Position numbers and translations under genes: made by a program. A stretch of 64,000 nt of DNA, from positions 5,207-69,206 of the forward strand of contig NZ_JNYJ01000046.1 in NCBI RefSeq assembly GCF_000716715.1. Direction: 5' to 3'. Every line of letters starts with the position of its first letter. The stretch's first letter is position 1. The stretch is from Dactylosporangium aurantiacum (GTDB lineage: Bacteria > Actinomycetota > Actinomycetes > Mycobacteriales > Micromonosporaceae). The notes below the pieces were generated by a model, which saw nothing but the letters and a program-made list of their open reading frames with translations, made no database searches and was not told the DNA's origin. Positions 50,962 through 59,859 of the stretch are shown here, piece by piece.

Positions 50962-52137
50962 ATGCAGATCAATGACATGGCCCGGCCGCTGGACGGCGCG
51001 GGCGTCTCGGCGTTCCTCGACTCGCTGCCCGCCCGGCCCCTGCTGCTCGGTCTGGGTGAGGCCAGGCACTTCGTGGAGGAACTCGGCGAGGTCCGTAACG
51101 AGATCCTCCGGCACCTGGTGGAGCACGAGGGCTACCGGTCGTTCGCCATCGAAAGCGACTGCCTCAAGGGCCTCCTCGTCGACGAGTACCTCACCACCGG
51201 TGCGGGCAGCATCGACGACGTCATGGCATGCGGGTTCAGCCACGACTTCGGCACCTCACCGGCCAACCGGGAGCTGGTGCGCTGGATGCGGGCGTACAAC
51301 GAGCAGCACGACGAGCGGCTGCGGTGGTTCGGGTTCGACGGGCCGGTCGAGTACTGGGCGGAAAGCCCGCGCGAGGCGATCACCGGCCTGTACGACCTGC
51401 TCGACGGGCCGCTGCCGGGGACCGTCGTCACCCGGGAGACCCTCGCCGCGCTGCTCGGCCCCGACGAGCGGTGGTCGGACCAGGCGACGGCCATGGACCC
51501 TACCCGGTCGATCGGCCAGTCCGCCGACGCCCGGCGGCTCCGGCTGATCACCGACGACCTGGTGGCGCTGCTCGACACGCAGGCGCCGCGGCTGGGCCCG
51601 GACGAGCTTGACCGCGCGGCGCTGTACGCGCGCACCGCGGTCGGTCTGCTGCGCTACCACTACTGGCTCGCCGACGCGTCCCCGGCGCGGTGGACCCGGC
51701 TGTCCGCGCTGCGTGACGCGATGATGGCGGCCAACCTGCGCGCCGTCGCCGACCGTGGCCCGGCCCTGGTCTGCGCGTCGAACCTGCACCTGCAACGCGG
51801 GCAGAGCGTCATGGCGTTCGGCGACCAGCAGCTGCGGTGGTGGAGCGCCGGGGCGATCACCGCGCGGCACCTCGGCGACCGGTACGCGTTCCTGGCCACG
51901 GCGCTCGGCACGGTCGGCGACGACACGCCCGCCCCGGACACCGTGGAGGGGGTCCTGTCGGGGTTGCCGTGGGAGCACGCGCTCGTGGACGCCCGCCGGT
52001 TGGCCGGGGCGGTCACCGGGCTCGCCCCGCGCAACTCCGGCGACTTCGCGTACTTCCCGCTGGACCCGGCCCAGCTGGACACCGTCGACGGCGTCGTCTT
52101 CCTCAGCCGGGCGGTCAAGGTGCGGCCGCTCGGCTGA
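50962..52137 (+). CDS. Erythromycin esterase family protein
   Basis: A 391-residue protein. The family motif is GEARHFVEEL, with His36 at the catalytic position, and FAIESD (62-67) supplies the Glu. Many homologues outside known EreA/EreB groups do not act on macrolides, so resistance is not implied. ATG 50962 lies 7 nt after TACGGT (50949-50954), predicting leaderless translation. A hydrolase role near an efflux pump is compatible with detoxification. Confidence 0.83.
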   Translation: MQINDMARPLDGAGVSAFLDSLPARPLLLGLGEARHFVEELGEVRNEILRHLVEHEGYRSFAIESDCLKGLLVDEYLTTGAGSIDDVMACGFSHDFGTSPANRELVRWMRAYNEQHDERLRWFGFDGPVEYWAESPREAITGLYDLLDGPLPGTVVTRETLAALLGPDERWSDQATAMDPTRSIGQSADARRLRLITDDLVALLDTQAPRLGPDELDRAALYARTAVGLLRYHYWLADASPARWTRLSALRDAMMAANLRAVADRGPALVCASNLHLQRGQSVMAFGDQQLRWWSAGAITARHLGDRYAFLATALGTVGDDTPAPDTVEGVLSGLPWEHALVDARRLAGAVTGLAPRNSGDFAYFPLDPAQLDTVDGVVFLSRAVKVRPLG

Positions 52138-52221
52138 AACGCCGCCGGAAAGGTCAACTCGCGGCGCGGCGGTCCGATGGGGCGAAGGGACAGCCGTAGA
52201 CGACCCGCACAGGAGCGCCAC

Positions 52222-53805
52222 GTGAGCAGATGGCTGGCGGACCGCAGCCTCCGCACGAAGATCGCCGCCGCGGTGGGGTTGATGGCGGTCGTCGCGGTCC
52301 TGGTCGGGATGGCGGCGGTGGACCGGATGGCGCAGATGAACCGCGCCGCCGAAGCGTTGTACACCCAGGGGCTGGTGCCCGTGCGGCAGATCGACCAGGT
52401 CCAGATCGACATGGAACGCACCCGCCGCGACCTGCTCAACCACGCGCTGTCGGAGACGCCGCAGGACCGCACCAGGTACGACCAGGCCATCGCCGCCGAC
52501 GACGAGGCGTTCACCGCGCACCTCGCCGAGTACGAACGGACCACGGGCGCGACCGAGCGGGCGCGGCACCTGCGCGGCGCGTGGCAGCAGTACCAGCAGG
52601 TCCGCGACGACAAGGTGCTCCCGGCCAGCCGCAACGGCGACATCACCACCGTGAGCCGGCTGCGCGACCAGGAGCTGGCGCCGCTGGCGAACGAGGCCAA
52701 CGCGGTCGTCGCGGAGATCATCGAGGCGGAGACGGCGCAGGCCGCCGCGCGCCGGGACGCCGCGGGTGAGCAGTACCGTTCGGCGCGGACGTTCATCGTG
52801 ACCGCGCTGGTGGCCGGGGTGCTGGTGGCCCTCGCGTTCGGCATGCTGGTGGCCCGGTCGATCCTGTCGGCGCTGCGGCGGGTGTCGCACGCCCTGGAAG
52901 GGCTCGCCGCGTGCGACCTGACCCGCATCAGCGGCGTGGACAGCCGCGACGAGTTCGGCCGGATGGGGCAGGCCCTCGACTCGGCGATCACGTCGGTACG
53001 CGGCACCGTGACCGAGATGGCGTCGACCGCGACGGCACTGTCCAGCGCGTCGGTGGAGCTGTCGAAGGTCAGCAGCGGCCTCACCGGCGGCGCCACCGAG
53101 GCCTCCGACCAGGCCGGCAGCGCCGCCGACGCCGCCGACCAGGTCAGTGGCAGCGTCCAGGCGGTCGCCGCGGGCGCGGAACAGATGAACGCCTCGATCG
53201 GCGAGATCGCCGGCAACGCGGCCCGGGCGGCGCAGGTCGCCCGGGACTCGCTGCAGGTGGCGCAGACGGCCAACACGCAGCTCGGCGAACTCGGGCAGGC
53301 CGGGGCGCAGATCGGTGAGGTGGTCAACCTGATCACGTCGATCGCGGCGCAGACGAACCTGCTCGCGCTCAACGCGACGATCGAGGCGGCCCGGGCCGGG
53401 GACGCGGGCAAAGGCTTCGCCGTGGTCGCCTCCGAGGTGAAGGACCTGGCGCAGGAGACGGCGAAGGCGACCGACCAGATCACCGGGCGCATCGCCGCCA
53501 TCCAGGGCGGCACCGCGGACGCGGCCCGCGCCATCGAGCAGATCAGCGAGGTGATCGACCAGATCACGGAGTACACGACGACGATCGCGTCCGCGGTGGA
53601 GGAGCAGTCGGCCACCACGGGCGAGATGAGCCGTTCCATCAACGAGGCGGCGAGCTTCAGCGCGCAGGTGTCGCAGACGTTCGGTGCGGTCGCGTCGGTC
53701 ACCGGTGCCACGGCCCGTAGCGCCGAGGCCAGCCGCGCCGCCGCCGACGACCTGTCGAGTCTGGCGACCAAGCTCAACACCATCGTCAAGGTCTTCCGCT
53801 ACTGA
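52222..53805 (+). CDS. Methyl-accepting chemotaxis-type receptor
   Basis: A 527-residue protein. Transmembrane helices at about 13-33 and 190-212 bracket a four-helix-bundle sensor. HAMP (about 213-265) and the long signalling coiled coil follow; the hairpin tip is [29 protein letters not shown] split across about 370-400. GTG 52222 follows AGGAG. No che genes are in the window, so it may signal to a distant array or act in another process. It leads a three-gene unit. Confidence 0.88.
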   Translation: MSRWLADRSLRTKIAAAVGLMAVVAVLVGMAAVDRMAQMNRAAEALYTQGLVPVRQIDQVQIDMERTRRDLLNHALSETPQDRTRYDQAIAADDEAFTAHLAEYERTTGATERARHLRGAWQQYQQVRDDKVLPASRNGDITTVSRLRDQELAPLANEANAVVAEIIEAETAQAAARRDAAGEQYRSARTFIVTALVAGVLVALAFGMLVARSILSALRRVSHALEGLAACDLTRISGVDSRDEFGRMGQALDSAITSVRGTVTEMASTATALSSASVELSKVSSGLTGGATEASDQAGSAADAADQVSGSVQAVAAGAEQMNASIGEIAGNAARAAQVARDSLQVAQTANTQLGELGQAGAQIGEVVNLITSIAAQTNLLALNATIEAARAGDAGKGFAVVASEVKDLAQETAKATDQITGRIAAIQGGTADAARAIEQISEVIDQITEYTTTIASAVEEQSATTGEMSRSINEAASFSAQVSQTFGAVASVTGATARSAEASRAAADDLSSLATKLNTIVKVFRY

Positions 53806-53822
53806 CCAGGAAAGGCCCTTGC

Positions 53823-54122
53823 ATGACGCAGCAGCATCAGGCGCCCGGCCCCTACGGGCTGCGACCGCCGTCGGTGACCGAGGCCCGCGCGTCGCTGTAC
53901 GCCGTGTTCGGCGCGCAGACCGACGAGATCTGGCAACGGCTCACGCACCGGGCGGGGATGCCCTCGACCGGCGGTGACGACGCCGCGCTGCCGCGGCTCA
54001 TGGAGGCGATGCGGGCCGACCACGACCCGGTGGTGGCGCTGTGCGCGCAGTCGCTGCACATCCGGCTGTCCACGTACCAGCATCTCACCGCGGCACACGA
54101 GACGATACGGAGCGCACAGTGA
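53823..54122 (+). CDS. Small protein in the chemoreceptor operon
   Basis: A 99-residue, mainly helical soluble protein. I recognise no family. It starts 18 nt after the receptor, with AGGAAAGG ahead of the ATG, and overlaps the GAF gene by 4 nt, so it is likely part of the same signalling unit. Confidence 0.68.
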   Translation: MTQQHQAPGPYGLRPPSVTEARASLYAVFGAQTDEIWQRLTHRAGMPSTGGDDAALPRLMEAMRADHDPVVALCAQSLHIRLSTYQHLTAAHETIRSAQ

Positions 54123-54625
54123 CCACCCCGACGTACCTCAGCGACCTGGACCGCCTGCGCAGCGTTGCCCGGTACGACCTGCACAGCCCCGACCTGCGGC
54201 ACCTCCTCGACGGCATCGCCGCCCGCACCGCCGAGCGGCTCGGCGGGTCGGTGGCAGCCGTGAACATCCTGCTCGACCGGGCCGTGATGATCATCGCGGG
54301 GGCGGGGGAGCACCGGGCGACGGCCGCGATCGGCGGCGGCCCGGCCGAGTGGTCGTTCTGCAGCCGTGTCGTCGCCGAGGGCCGCCCGGTCGTCGTCGCC
54401 GACGCCACCGCCGACCCCGGCGACGACGTCGACGGTGCGCCGCTGGCCGCGACCGGGCTGCGCGCGTACGCGGGGGTGCCGCTCACCGCCGGCAACGGTC
54501 ACGTGCTCGGCGCGCACTGCGCCATGCACGCCGAGCCGGGCCGGTACAACGAGTCCACCCTGCGGGTGCTGGAGGCCGCCGCGACCGAGATCATGGCGGC
54601 GCTGGAGCGGTACCGCGCCGCGTGA
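54119..54625 (+). CDS. GAF-domain protein
   Basis: A 168-residue single GAF domain. Typical segments are VNILLDRAVMIIAGAGE, WSFCSRVVAEGRPVVVADATAD and LRAYAGVPLTAGNGHVLGAHCAM. No output domain is attached, so it may bind a small molecule and act on the receptor or the small upstream protein. The GTG start overlaps the previous stop. Confidence 0.83.
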   Translation: MTTPTYLSDLDRLRSVARYDLHSPDLRHLLDGIAARTAERLGGSVAAVNILLDRAVMIIAGAGEHRATAAIGGGPAEWSFCSRVVAEGRPVVVADATADPGDDVDGAPLAATGLRAYAGVPLTAGNGHVLGAHCAMHAEPGRYNESTLRVLEAAATEIMAALERYRAA

Positions 54626-54627
54626 GG

Positions 54628-55050
54628 TCAGCCGATGCGCTGGCCGTACACGTGCTCGACGGTCATCGTCATGAGGACGCGCCGGTCGGTGACCATGGTG
54701 GTGCGGTACTCGTCCCAGTCGGGGTGCTCGCCGGCGGCGCGGCGGTAGTAGTCGACGAGGGCGTCGACCTGCGGGCCGTGCGGATCGGTGCCGGGGCCGG
54801 TGAGGGTCGCGACGCCTTCCGCGGTCGCCCAGGACCTGCCGTCGGGGCTGGTCACCTCGAGGGTGGCGCGCGGGTCGCGGCGCAGGTTCGCGGTCTTGGC
54901 CCGGCCCTCGGTCATCGACACGAGGATGACGCCGGCGTCCCGGTCGTAGAACGGCATGACCGGTGACAGCTGCGGGCGGCCGTCGGCCTTGATGGTGGCC
55001 AGGACACCGAGGCGGCCGGTGGCGAGGAGGTCGCGCGGATCGTAGGTCAT
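54628..55050 (-). CDS. PPOX-class F420-dependent flavin/deazaflavin oxidoreductase
   Basis: A 140-residue split-barrel protein of the pyridoxamine-oxidase-like superfamily. The N-terminal strand LGVLATIKADGRPQLSPVMPF and RAKTANLRRDPRATLEV are hallmark segments of the PPOX F420 group. It likely reduces an unknown substrate with F420H2. The ATG at 55050 lies 6 nt after CATGAT; an ATG at 55071 is possible. It is convergent with the GAF gene, 2 nt apart. Confidence 0.82.
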   Translation of the reverse strand: MTYDPRDLLATGRLGVLATIKADGRPQLSPVMPFYDRDAGVILVSMTEGRAKTANLRRDPRATLEVTSPDGRSWATAEGVATLTGPGTDPHGPQVDALVDYYRRAAGEHPDWDEYRTTMVTDRRVLMTMTVEHVYGQRIG

Positions 55051-55077
55051 GCCACCATCATGCCGCGGCATGTGGGC

Positions 55078-55509
55078 TCACCCGGTCAGGGCGGCGGCGA
55101 GGTCCGCGGTCCGGCCGAGCAGCCGGGCCGTGGCGATCGGGTCCATGTAGTCGTCGTAGGAGACGATCTCGCCGGCGCGGACGCGGATGACGGCGAGGGC
55201 GCGGAACCGGTACGGCTCGCCCGTCACCAGGGAGCGGCCGTGGTGCTCGATCTCGGCGACGACGACCTCGGGGTCGTCGGTGTCGCGGACGAGGGCGTCG
55301 ACGCCGTCCATGTCGAACAGGCGCCGGGAGCCGGCCGCGGCGCCGTGATAGGCGCGGATCGCGGCGCGGCCGCGCAGCTCGGGTGGCTGTCCGGGCAGCG
55401 CGAACGGGTACCGCAGCACGCCGTCCTCGGCGAACAGGTCGGCGAAGACGACACCCTCCCCGGCCACCATGCGGCGCACCTGCTCGACCACCTGACGCGG
55501 GCTGTCCAT
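55078..55509 (-). CDS. SnoaL/NTF2-like protein
   Basis: A 143-residue protein of the cone-shaped NTF2/SnoaL fold, with the pattern FADLFAEDGVLRYPFALPG, GRAAIRAYH and DDPEVVVAEIEHHGRS. Members are isomerases, cyclases or have no known role. GGAGG precedes ATG 55509. It is divergent from the TetR gene and shares with it a repeat-containing promoter region, so it is the likely regulated gene. Confidence 0.82.
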   Translation of the reverse strand: MDSPRQVVEQVRRMVAGEGVVFADLFAEDGVLRYPFALPGQPPELRGRAAIRAYHGAAAGSRRLFDMDGVDALVRDTDDPEVVVAEIEHHGRSLVTGEPYRFRALAVIRVRAGEIVSYDDYMDPIATARLLGRTADLAAALTG

Positions 55510-55528
55510 CCGGCACCTCCATATAATC

Positions 55529-55575
55529 GGAACCATGACCCCGGTTAGACGATACGGAACGATGGCCCCGGTTAG
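55529..55575. promoter_or_regulatory. Two GGAACnATGrCCCCGGTTAG direct repeats (TetR operator)
   Basis: Copies at 55529-55548 and 55556-55575 (27-bp period) differ at two positions. They lie between the divergent SnoaL-like and TetR genes, the second ending 2 nt before the TetR start. Each contains an AACC/GGTT-type dyad. They are likely sites for the adjacent TetR protein. Confidence 0.6.
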
Positions 55576-55577
55576 CA

Positions 55578-56111
55578 ATGGCTGAACCGCAGCTGCGCGC
55601 CGACGCCCGGCGCAACCGCGACCGCATTCTGGCCGCCGCCCGCGACGCGTTCGCCGGGTCCGGGTTCGGGGTGCCCCTCGACGAGATCGCCGCCCGCGCC
55701 GGCGTCGGGCCCGGCACCGTCTACCGGCACTTCCCGACGAAGGAGAGCCTGTTCCAGGCCGTGGTCACCGCCAGGGTCACCGACCTCGTCGCCGAGGCCC
55801 ACCGCCGCGCCGAGGACGACGACCCGGGTGGCGCGTTCTTCGGGTTCCTCGCCCACCTCGGCGCGGAAGCGGCCGCCAAACGCGACACCTCCGACGCGAT
55901 CACCGTCCCCGGCCCGCTGCGGCAGGCCATGCACGACGCCATCGACACCCTGCTGACCCGGGCCCAGGCCGCCGGCGCCGTCACACCCGGTGTCACCGCC
56001 GCCGACCTGGTCGTGCTGCTGAAGAGCCTGCTCGCCGCCGTCCACGACGACCCCGACCCGGGCCGCGCCGAACGGCTCCTCACCGTCCTCACCGCCGGTC
56101 TGCGCCCCTGA
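55578..56111 (+). CDS. TetR-family regulator
   Basis: A 177-residue regulator. The N-terminal helix-turn-helix (12-58) contains VPLDEIAARAGVGPGTVYRHFPTKESLF, and the rest is an all-helical ligand domain. It probably represses the divergent SnoaL-like gene and itself through the tandem repeats upstream. Confidence 0.9.
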   Translation: MAEPQLRADARRNRDRILAAARDAFAGSGFGVPLDEIAARAGVGPGTVYRHFPTKESLFQAVVTARVTDLVAEAHRRAEDDDPGGAFFGFLAHLGAEAAAKRDTSDAITVPGPLRQAMHDAIDTLLTRAQAAGAVTPGVTAADLVVLLKSLLAAVHDDPDPGRAERLLTVLTAGLRP

Positions 56112-56136
56112 CCGCGCCGCCGGCGCCCGGCGCCGG

Positions 56137-56793
56137 TCAGCGCTCGGCGTCCAGGCCGGCGTCGCGGGCCAGCAGGGCGGCCTGGACGCGGTTGGTCACG
56201 TCCAGGGCGGTGAGAATCCGGCTGACGTGGGCCTTGACGGTGCTTTCCCGCATGCCGAGGGCGGCGGCGACGTCGGCGTTCGTGTCGCCCCGGGCGAGCA
56301 GCGCCAGCACGTCGCGCTCGCGGGGAGTGAGCTGCTCGATGCGGGCGCGGGCCCCGACGGCCTCGGGGCGGCCGGCGTGGTGGTAACGGTCGATGAGGCG
56401 CCGTGCCGCGCTGGGGTGCAGCATGGCCGAGCCGCCGGCGACGAGGTGGACGGCGCGCAGGATCTCCGCCGGGTCGGTGTCCTTGAGCAGGAAACCGTCG
56501 GCTCCGGCCGCGAGGGCGTTGTAGACGTACTCGTCGAGGTCGAAGGTGGTCAGGGTGATGACGTTCGGTGGGTGGGGCAGCCGGCGCAGGTGGGTGGTGG
56601 CGGTGATGCCGTCCATGCGGGGCATCCGCACGTCGACCAGGGCCACGTCGACGCGGTGCGCGGTGGCCAGCTCGATCGCCTGCAGTCCGTCGGCGGCCTG
56701 GGCGACGACCTCGATGCCGTCATCGGTGTCCAGCAGGTCGGCCAGGCCGAGACGGACCAGGGCGTCGTCGTCGACGATCATGGCGCGGATCAC
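56137..56793 (-). CDS. NarL/LuxR-type response regulator
   Basis: A 218-residue regulator. The receiver domain (1-120) has the phosphoacceptor Asp54 (VDVRMP) and LLKD; a LuxR-type helix-turn-helix follows (about 155-210, LTPRERDVLALLARGDTNADVA). GTG 56793 overlaps the kinase stop by 4 nt, so kinase and regulator form a coupled pair. Confidence 0.92.
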   Translation of the reverse strand: MIRAMIVDDDALVRLGLADLLDTDDGIEVVAQAADGLQAIELATAHRVDVALVDVRMPRMDGITATTHLRRLPHPPNVITLTTFDLDEYVYNALAAGADGFLLKDTDPAEILRAVHLVAGGSAMLHPSAARRLIDRYHHAGRPEAVGARARIEQLTPRERDVLALLARGDTNADVAAALGMRESTVKAHVSRILTALDVTNRVQAALLARDAGLDAER

Positions 56794-57935
56794 CGGTGGG
56801 CTCCGTCCTGGTCGATGGGTGCCGGGTGCGGGATCCGGGCGGTCAGCTGCCAACTGCCAGCGCCGTGGGGCCCGGCGCTGAGCTGCCCACCGAGGGCCTG
56901 CACGCGTTCCCGCAACCCGATGAGTCCGAAGCCGGACGCGGCGGTGGTCCCGGCCGGCCGGCCGGGACCGTTGGTGACCTCAACGACGGTGTGCGGCGGG
57001 CCGTAGTCCACGCGCACCCGCACCGGCGCCCCGGCGGCGTGCTTGCGGGCGTTGGTCAGCCCTTCCTGGACCAGGCGGTACAGGGCCAGGCGGTGGGCCG
57101 CGGACGCCTGCTCGGCGCTGCCCTGGACCCGCAGGTCGACGTCCTGCCCGGCGGCGCGTGCCTGGTCGACCAGTTCGCGGACGTCGCGCAGGACCGGAGC
57201 GGTCGCCGCGTCGCCGGTGGTGGCCTGCCGGTCGTGCAGGGCCGCGAGCACGTCGCGCAGATCGGCGAGCGCCTCGGTGGCGGCGGTGCGCAGCAGGGTC
57301 AGGCGTTCGGCGACCGGAGCGGGCAGGGCACCGGCCCTGGTGGTCAACACCCCGGTGTGTAGCGCGATCAGGCTGAGCCGGTGCGCCAGTACGTCGTGCA
57401 TGTCCGCCGCGATCCGGGAGCGTTCCGCGGCCCGCACGGTCTCCTCGCGCAGCTGCCGCTCGACGCGCAGATGATCGACCTGCTCGTGCAGCGCCTGGAC
57501 GAGCCGGCGCCGGCTTCCCATCCACAACCCCATCACCACGGCGAGCAGCAGGAACAGGCTGGCGCCGTACGCCTGCGGGCGCCACAGCGACACCGGGCCC
57601 GGCGCGACCGTGTTGGCGGCCAGGACGACGCCGCAGCAGACGGCGGCCGCCGCGACCCGCCGGCTGGCGGCCATGTCGAACAGCGCGACCAGCAGCAGCG
57701 GCAGCATCGGCCAGCCCCACAACCCCGCCGCCGCGGTGGTCGCCGCCGCCGCGACGAACCAGGGAACCCGGGCCACCAGCAGCACCGACGCGCACACCAC
57801 CGCGACCGCGGTGCGCGGCGTCAGGTAGTGACCTCCGGCGCTCGCCGCCCCGTTCTGGACGGCGACGGCGGCCAGCAGCAGTACCAGCCCGTACCGCCCG
57901 CAGCTCGCCCACGCGGGACCTTTCGCGCTGATCAC
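56790..57935 (-). CDS. NarL-type sensor histidine kinase
   Basis: A 381-residue membrane kinase. About five hydrophobic segments lie within residues 15-140, then the HisKA_3 motif IAADMHDVLAHRLSLI (His180) and an HATPase domain with GLTNARKHA and a GFGLIGLRERV G-box. The short loops suggest a membrane-stress or membrane-state signal. GTG 57935 lies 6 nt after TACGAT on the minus strand. Confidence 0.9.
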   Translation of the reverse strand: MISAKGPAWASCGRYGLVLLLAAVAVQNGAASAGGHYLTPRTAVAVVCASVLLVARVPWFVAAAATTAAAGLWGWPMLPLLLVALFDMAASRRVAAAAVCCGVVLAANTVAPGPVSLWRPQAYGASLFLLLAVVMGLWMGSRRRLVQALHEQVDHLRVERQLREETVRAAERSRIAADMHDVLAHRLSLIALHTGVLTTRAGALPAPVAERLTLLRTAATEALADLRDVLAALHDRQATTGDAATAPVLRDVRELVDQARAAGQDVDLRVQGSAEQASAAHRLALYRLVQEGLTNARKHAAGAPVRVRVDYGPPHTVVEVTNGPGRPAGTTAASGFGLIGLRERVQALGGQLSAGPHGAGSWQLTARIPHPAPIDQDGAHR

Positions 57936-58067
57936 CCCGAAATCGTATGCATCGCCGCCTCCGCCGTGCTCCGCCGATGTGCGCCGCTCACCCTCGACTT
58001 TCGTCGGGGATGTCCGTCGCAGGACGACCGATCCGCCTCCGCCGCCCGCTTCCTAGCGTCGGAACGC

Positions 58068-58775
58068 ATGAACACCGACAACGCCGCCCACGACCGCGCC
58101 GGAAGCTGGCTGTTCCTGCGCGAAGCCGCCCGCGACATCCGCGCCACCGGCGCCCTCGCGCCCAGCAGCCGGGCGCTGGCCCACGCGCTGACCGGGCCGG
58201 TGCGCGCCCGGCGCGGCCGGCCGTTGAACATCCTGGAAGCGGGAGCCGGCACCGGAGCGGTGACCCGAGCCCTGCTGTCGCAGCTCCCGGCGGGCAGCCA
58301 CCTGGACGTCGTGGAGGCCAACCCGCGCTTCGCCACGGCCCTGCGCCACCTCGCCGCCACGCATCCTGACCTGGCCGGGCACGCGCAGCGGGTCCACGTG
58401 CACACCCGGCGCGTCGAGGAGCTGGACACCCGCCGGCGCTACGACGTGATCGTCTCCGGCCTGCCGTTCGCCAACTTCGACCCCGGCCAGGTCGACGAGA
58501 TCATGCACCGGTACCTGGGGCTGCTGCATCCCGGCGGCACCCTGACGTACTTCGCCTACCGCGGCACCCGCAAGGCCCGGACCCTGCTGGCCGCACGCAC
58601 CGAAACGCTGCGGCACCGGGCCGTGGAAGCGGTCCTGACCGGCTACCAGCGCCGCTACGGCACCGGCTCGCGCACCGTCTGGGCGAACCTCCCCCCGGCG
58701 AAGGTCTGGCAGCTCACCCGGCCCGTGCCCGCCGCGGCCACCGCGCCGTACGCCGCGACGGCGGCCGGCCGGTGA
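58068..58775 (+). CDS. PmtA-like phospholipid methyltransferase
   Basis: A 235-residue class I methyltransferase. The N-terminal SWLFLREAARDIRATGALAPSSRALA segment is typical of phosphatidylethanolamine/rRNA-dimethylase-like lipid methyltransferases, and motif I is ILEAGAGTGAVTRAL. It might methylate a membrane lipid. ATG 58068 follows TAGCGT by 8 nt. It overlaps the DedA gene by 4 nt, which fits a membrane-lipid role. Confidence 0.8.
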   Translation: MNTDNAAHDRAGSWLFLREAARDIRATGALAPSSRALAHALTGPVRARRGRPLNILEAGAGTGAVTRALLSQLPAGSHLDVVEANPRFATALRHLAATHPDLAGHAQRVHVHTRRVEELDTRRRYDVIVSGLPFANFDPGQVDEIMHRYLGLLHPGGTLTYFAYRGTRKARTLLAARTETLRHRAVEAVLTGYQRRYGTGSRTVWANLPPAKVWQLTRPVPAAATAPYAATAAGR

Positions 58776-59521
58776 ACACGGTGACCGCGACCCTCGCCCA
58801 GGTGCCGCCAGCCGCCGCGTACCTGATCGTCGTCGCCGCCGTCCTCGCCGAGTCGGTCCTGCTCATCGGCGCCTTCGTGCCGTCGTTCACCGTACTGATG
58901 GCGGCCGGGGCGCTGGCCCGCGCCGGCCACCTGCACCTCGGCCTGGTGATCCTCACCGCGGCGGGCGCGGTGGCCGCCGGTGACCTGCTGGGCCAGCGCA
59001 CCGGCCGGGCGCTCGGCGCGCGGCTGCGCACCGGCCGGCTCGGCCGGCGGCTGCCCGCCGCCGCCTGGCGACGGGCCGACACCCTGATGGACCGCCGCGG
59101 TGGTCAGGCGGTCTTCATCGCCCGGTTCCTGCCGGTGCTGCGCACCCTCGTGCCGCACCTCGCGGGCGCGACCGGCCTGCCCTACCGGCGCATCGCCGCC
59201 CACAGTCTCGCCGCCGCGCCGCTATGGGCCACGATCGAGGCGGGCATCGGCTACGCGGCCACGGCGTCCCTGCAGCACGCCGTGTCGCTGGGCGCGCCGG
59301 CGCTCGCCGTGACGGCGGTGGCCGTCATCGCCGCACCGGTGGCGTGGAAGAAGCTCCGGCAGCGCCGCCGCCGTGCGCCGCTGCCCGTCCGGGCCCGTCC
59401 CGCGTCCCGGTGCGCGAGGCCGGGGAAGGCCGTCACCCGGGCAGGTGGCCGTCCGCGACGCTCGCGGTCGCCGCGGCGATCACCGCGTCCAGCCGGTCCC
59501 TGGTCGCGGTCAGCCCGGTGA
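58772..59521 (+). CDS. DedA-family membrane protein with overprinted tail
   Basis: A 249-residue DedA/SNARE-associated protein. Hydrophobic segments begin AAYLIVVAAVLAESVLLIGAFVPSF; the conserved FIARFLPVLRTLVPHLAGATG motif lies at about 110-130. DedA proteins act in lipid carrier recycling. The last 55 or so residues are Arg/Pro-rich and encoded on DNA that is antisense to the merR gene (89-nt overlap), probably because an earlier stop was lost. Confidence 0.83.
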   Translation: MNTVTATLAQVPPAAAYLIVVAAVLAESVLLIGAFVPSFTVLMAAGALARAGHLHLGLVILTAAGAVAAGDLLGQRTGRALGARLRTGRLGRRLPAAAWRRADTLMDRRGGQAVFIARFLPVLRTLVPHLAGATGLPYRRIAAHSLAAAPLWATIEAGIGYAATASLQHAVSLGAPALAVTAVAVIAAPVAWKKLRQRRRRAPLPVRARPASRCARPGKAVTRAGGRPRRSRSPRRSPRPAGPWSRSAR

Positions 59522-59798
59522 TCTGCTCCTCGATCCGGTCGCGTTCCGCGGCCAGCAGGGCCAGGGTGTGCGCGGTGGCGTGGCCGGTGTACACGCACGG
59601 CAGCAGCTCCAGGATGCGGCGGCTGGACAGGCCCGCGGCGTACAGCTGCTGCACCAGCACCACCCGGTCGACCGCGCCGTCGGGGTAGACGCGCTGCCCG
59701 GACGGGGTGCGCTGGGCGGCGAGCAGGCCCTGCTCCTCGTAGTAGCGCAGCGCCCGCACGCTCACGCCCGCCTTCGCGGCCAGCTCACCGATGCGCAT
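59433..59798 (-). CDS. MerR-family regulator
   Basis: A 121-residue regulator. The N-terminal winged helix has MRIGELAAKAGVSVRALRYYEEQGLL, and the C-terminal coiled coil ends in ATRDRLDAVI. The effector region is short and has few Cys, so it is not a metal sensor of the usual type. GGAGGG precedes ATG 59798. It is divergent from the SDR gene and likely regulates it. Confidence 0.9.
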   Translation of the reverse strand: MRIGELAAKAGVSVRALRYYEEQGLLAAQRTPSGQRVYPDGAVDRVVLVQQLYAAGLSSRRILELLPCVYTGHATAHTLALLAAERDRIEEQITGLTATRDRLDAVIAAATASVADGHLPG

Positions 59799-59820
59799 CC
59801 TGCGACCCTCCGCACAATAC

Positions 59821-59852
59821 TTGCCTCTGACGTCAACGTCAGGTTTTAGCGT
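59821..59852 (+). promoter_or_regulatory. MerR-type promoter with 20-nt spacer and palindrome
   Basis: TTGCCT (59821-59826) and TAGCGT (59847-59852) are separated by 20 nt. The spacer holds the perfect palindrome CTGACGT-CA-ACGTCAG (59827-59842). Long spacers with a central dyad are the hallmark of promoters that MerR proteins activate by DNA untwisting. TAGCGT ends 7 nt before ATG 59860. Confidence 0.75.
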
Positions 59853-59859
59853 AGCCGGC

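Noticed and set aside
50962..52137. Calling the esterase homologue a macrolide resistance gene
   Set aside because: The family is broad and most members have no macrolide activity; only the His/Glu motif is visible, so only the family name is given.
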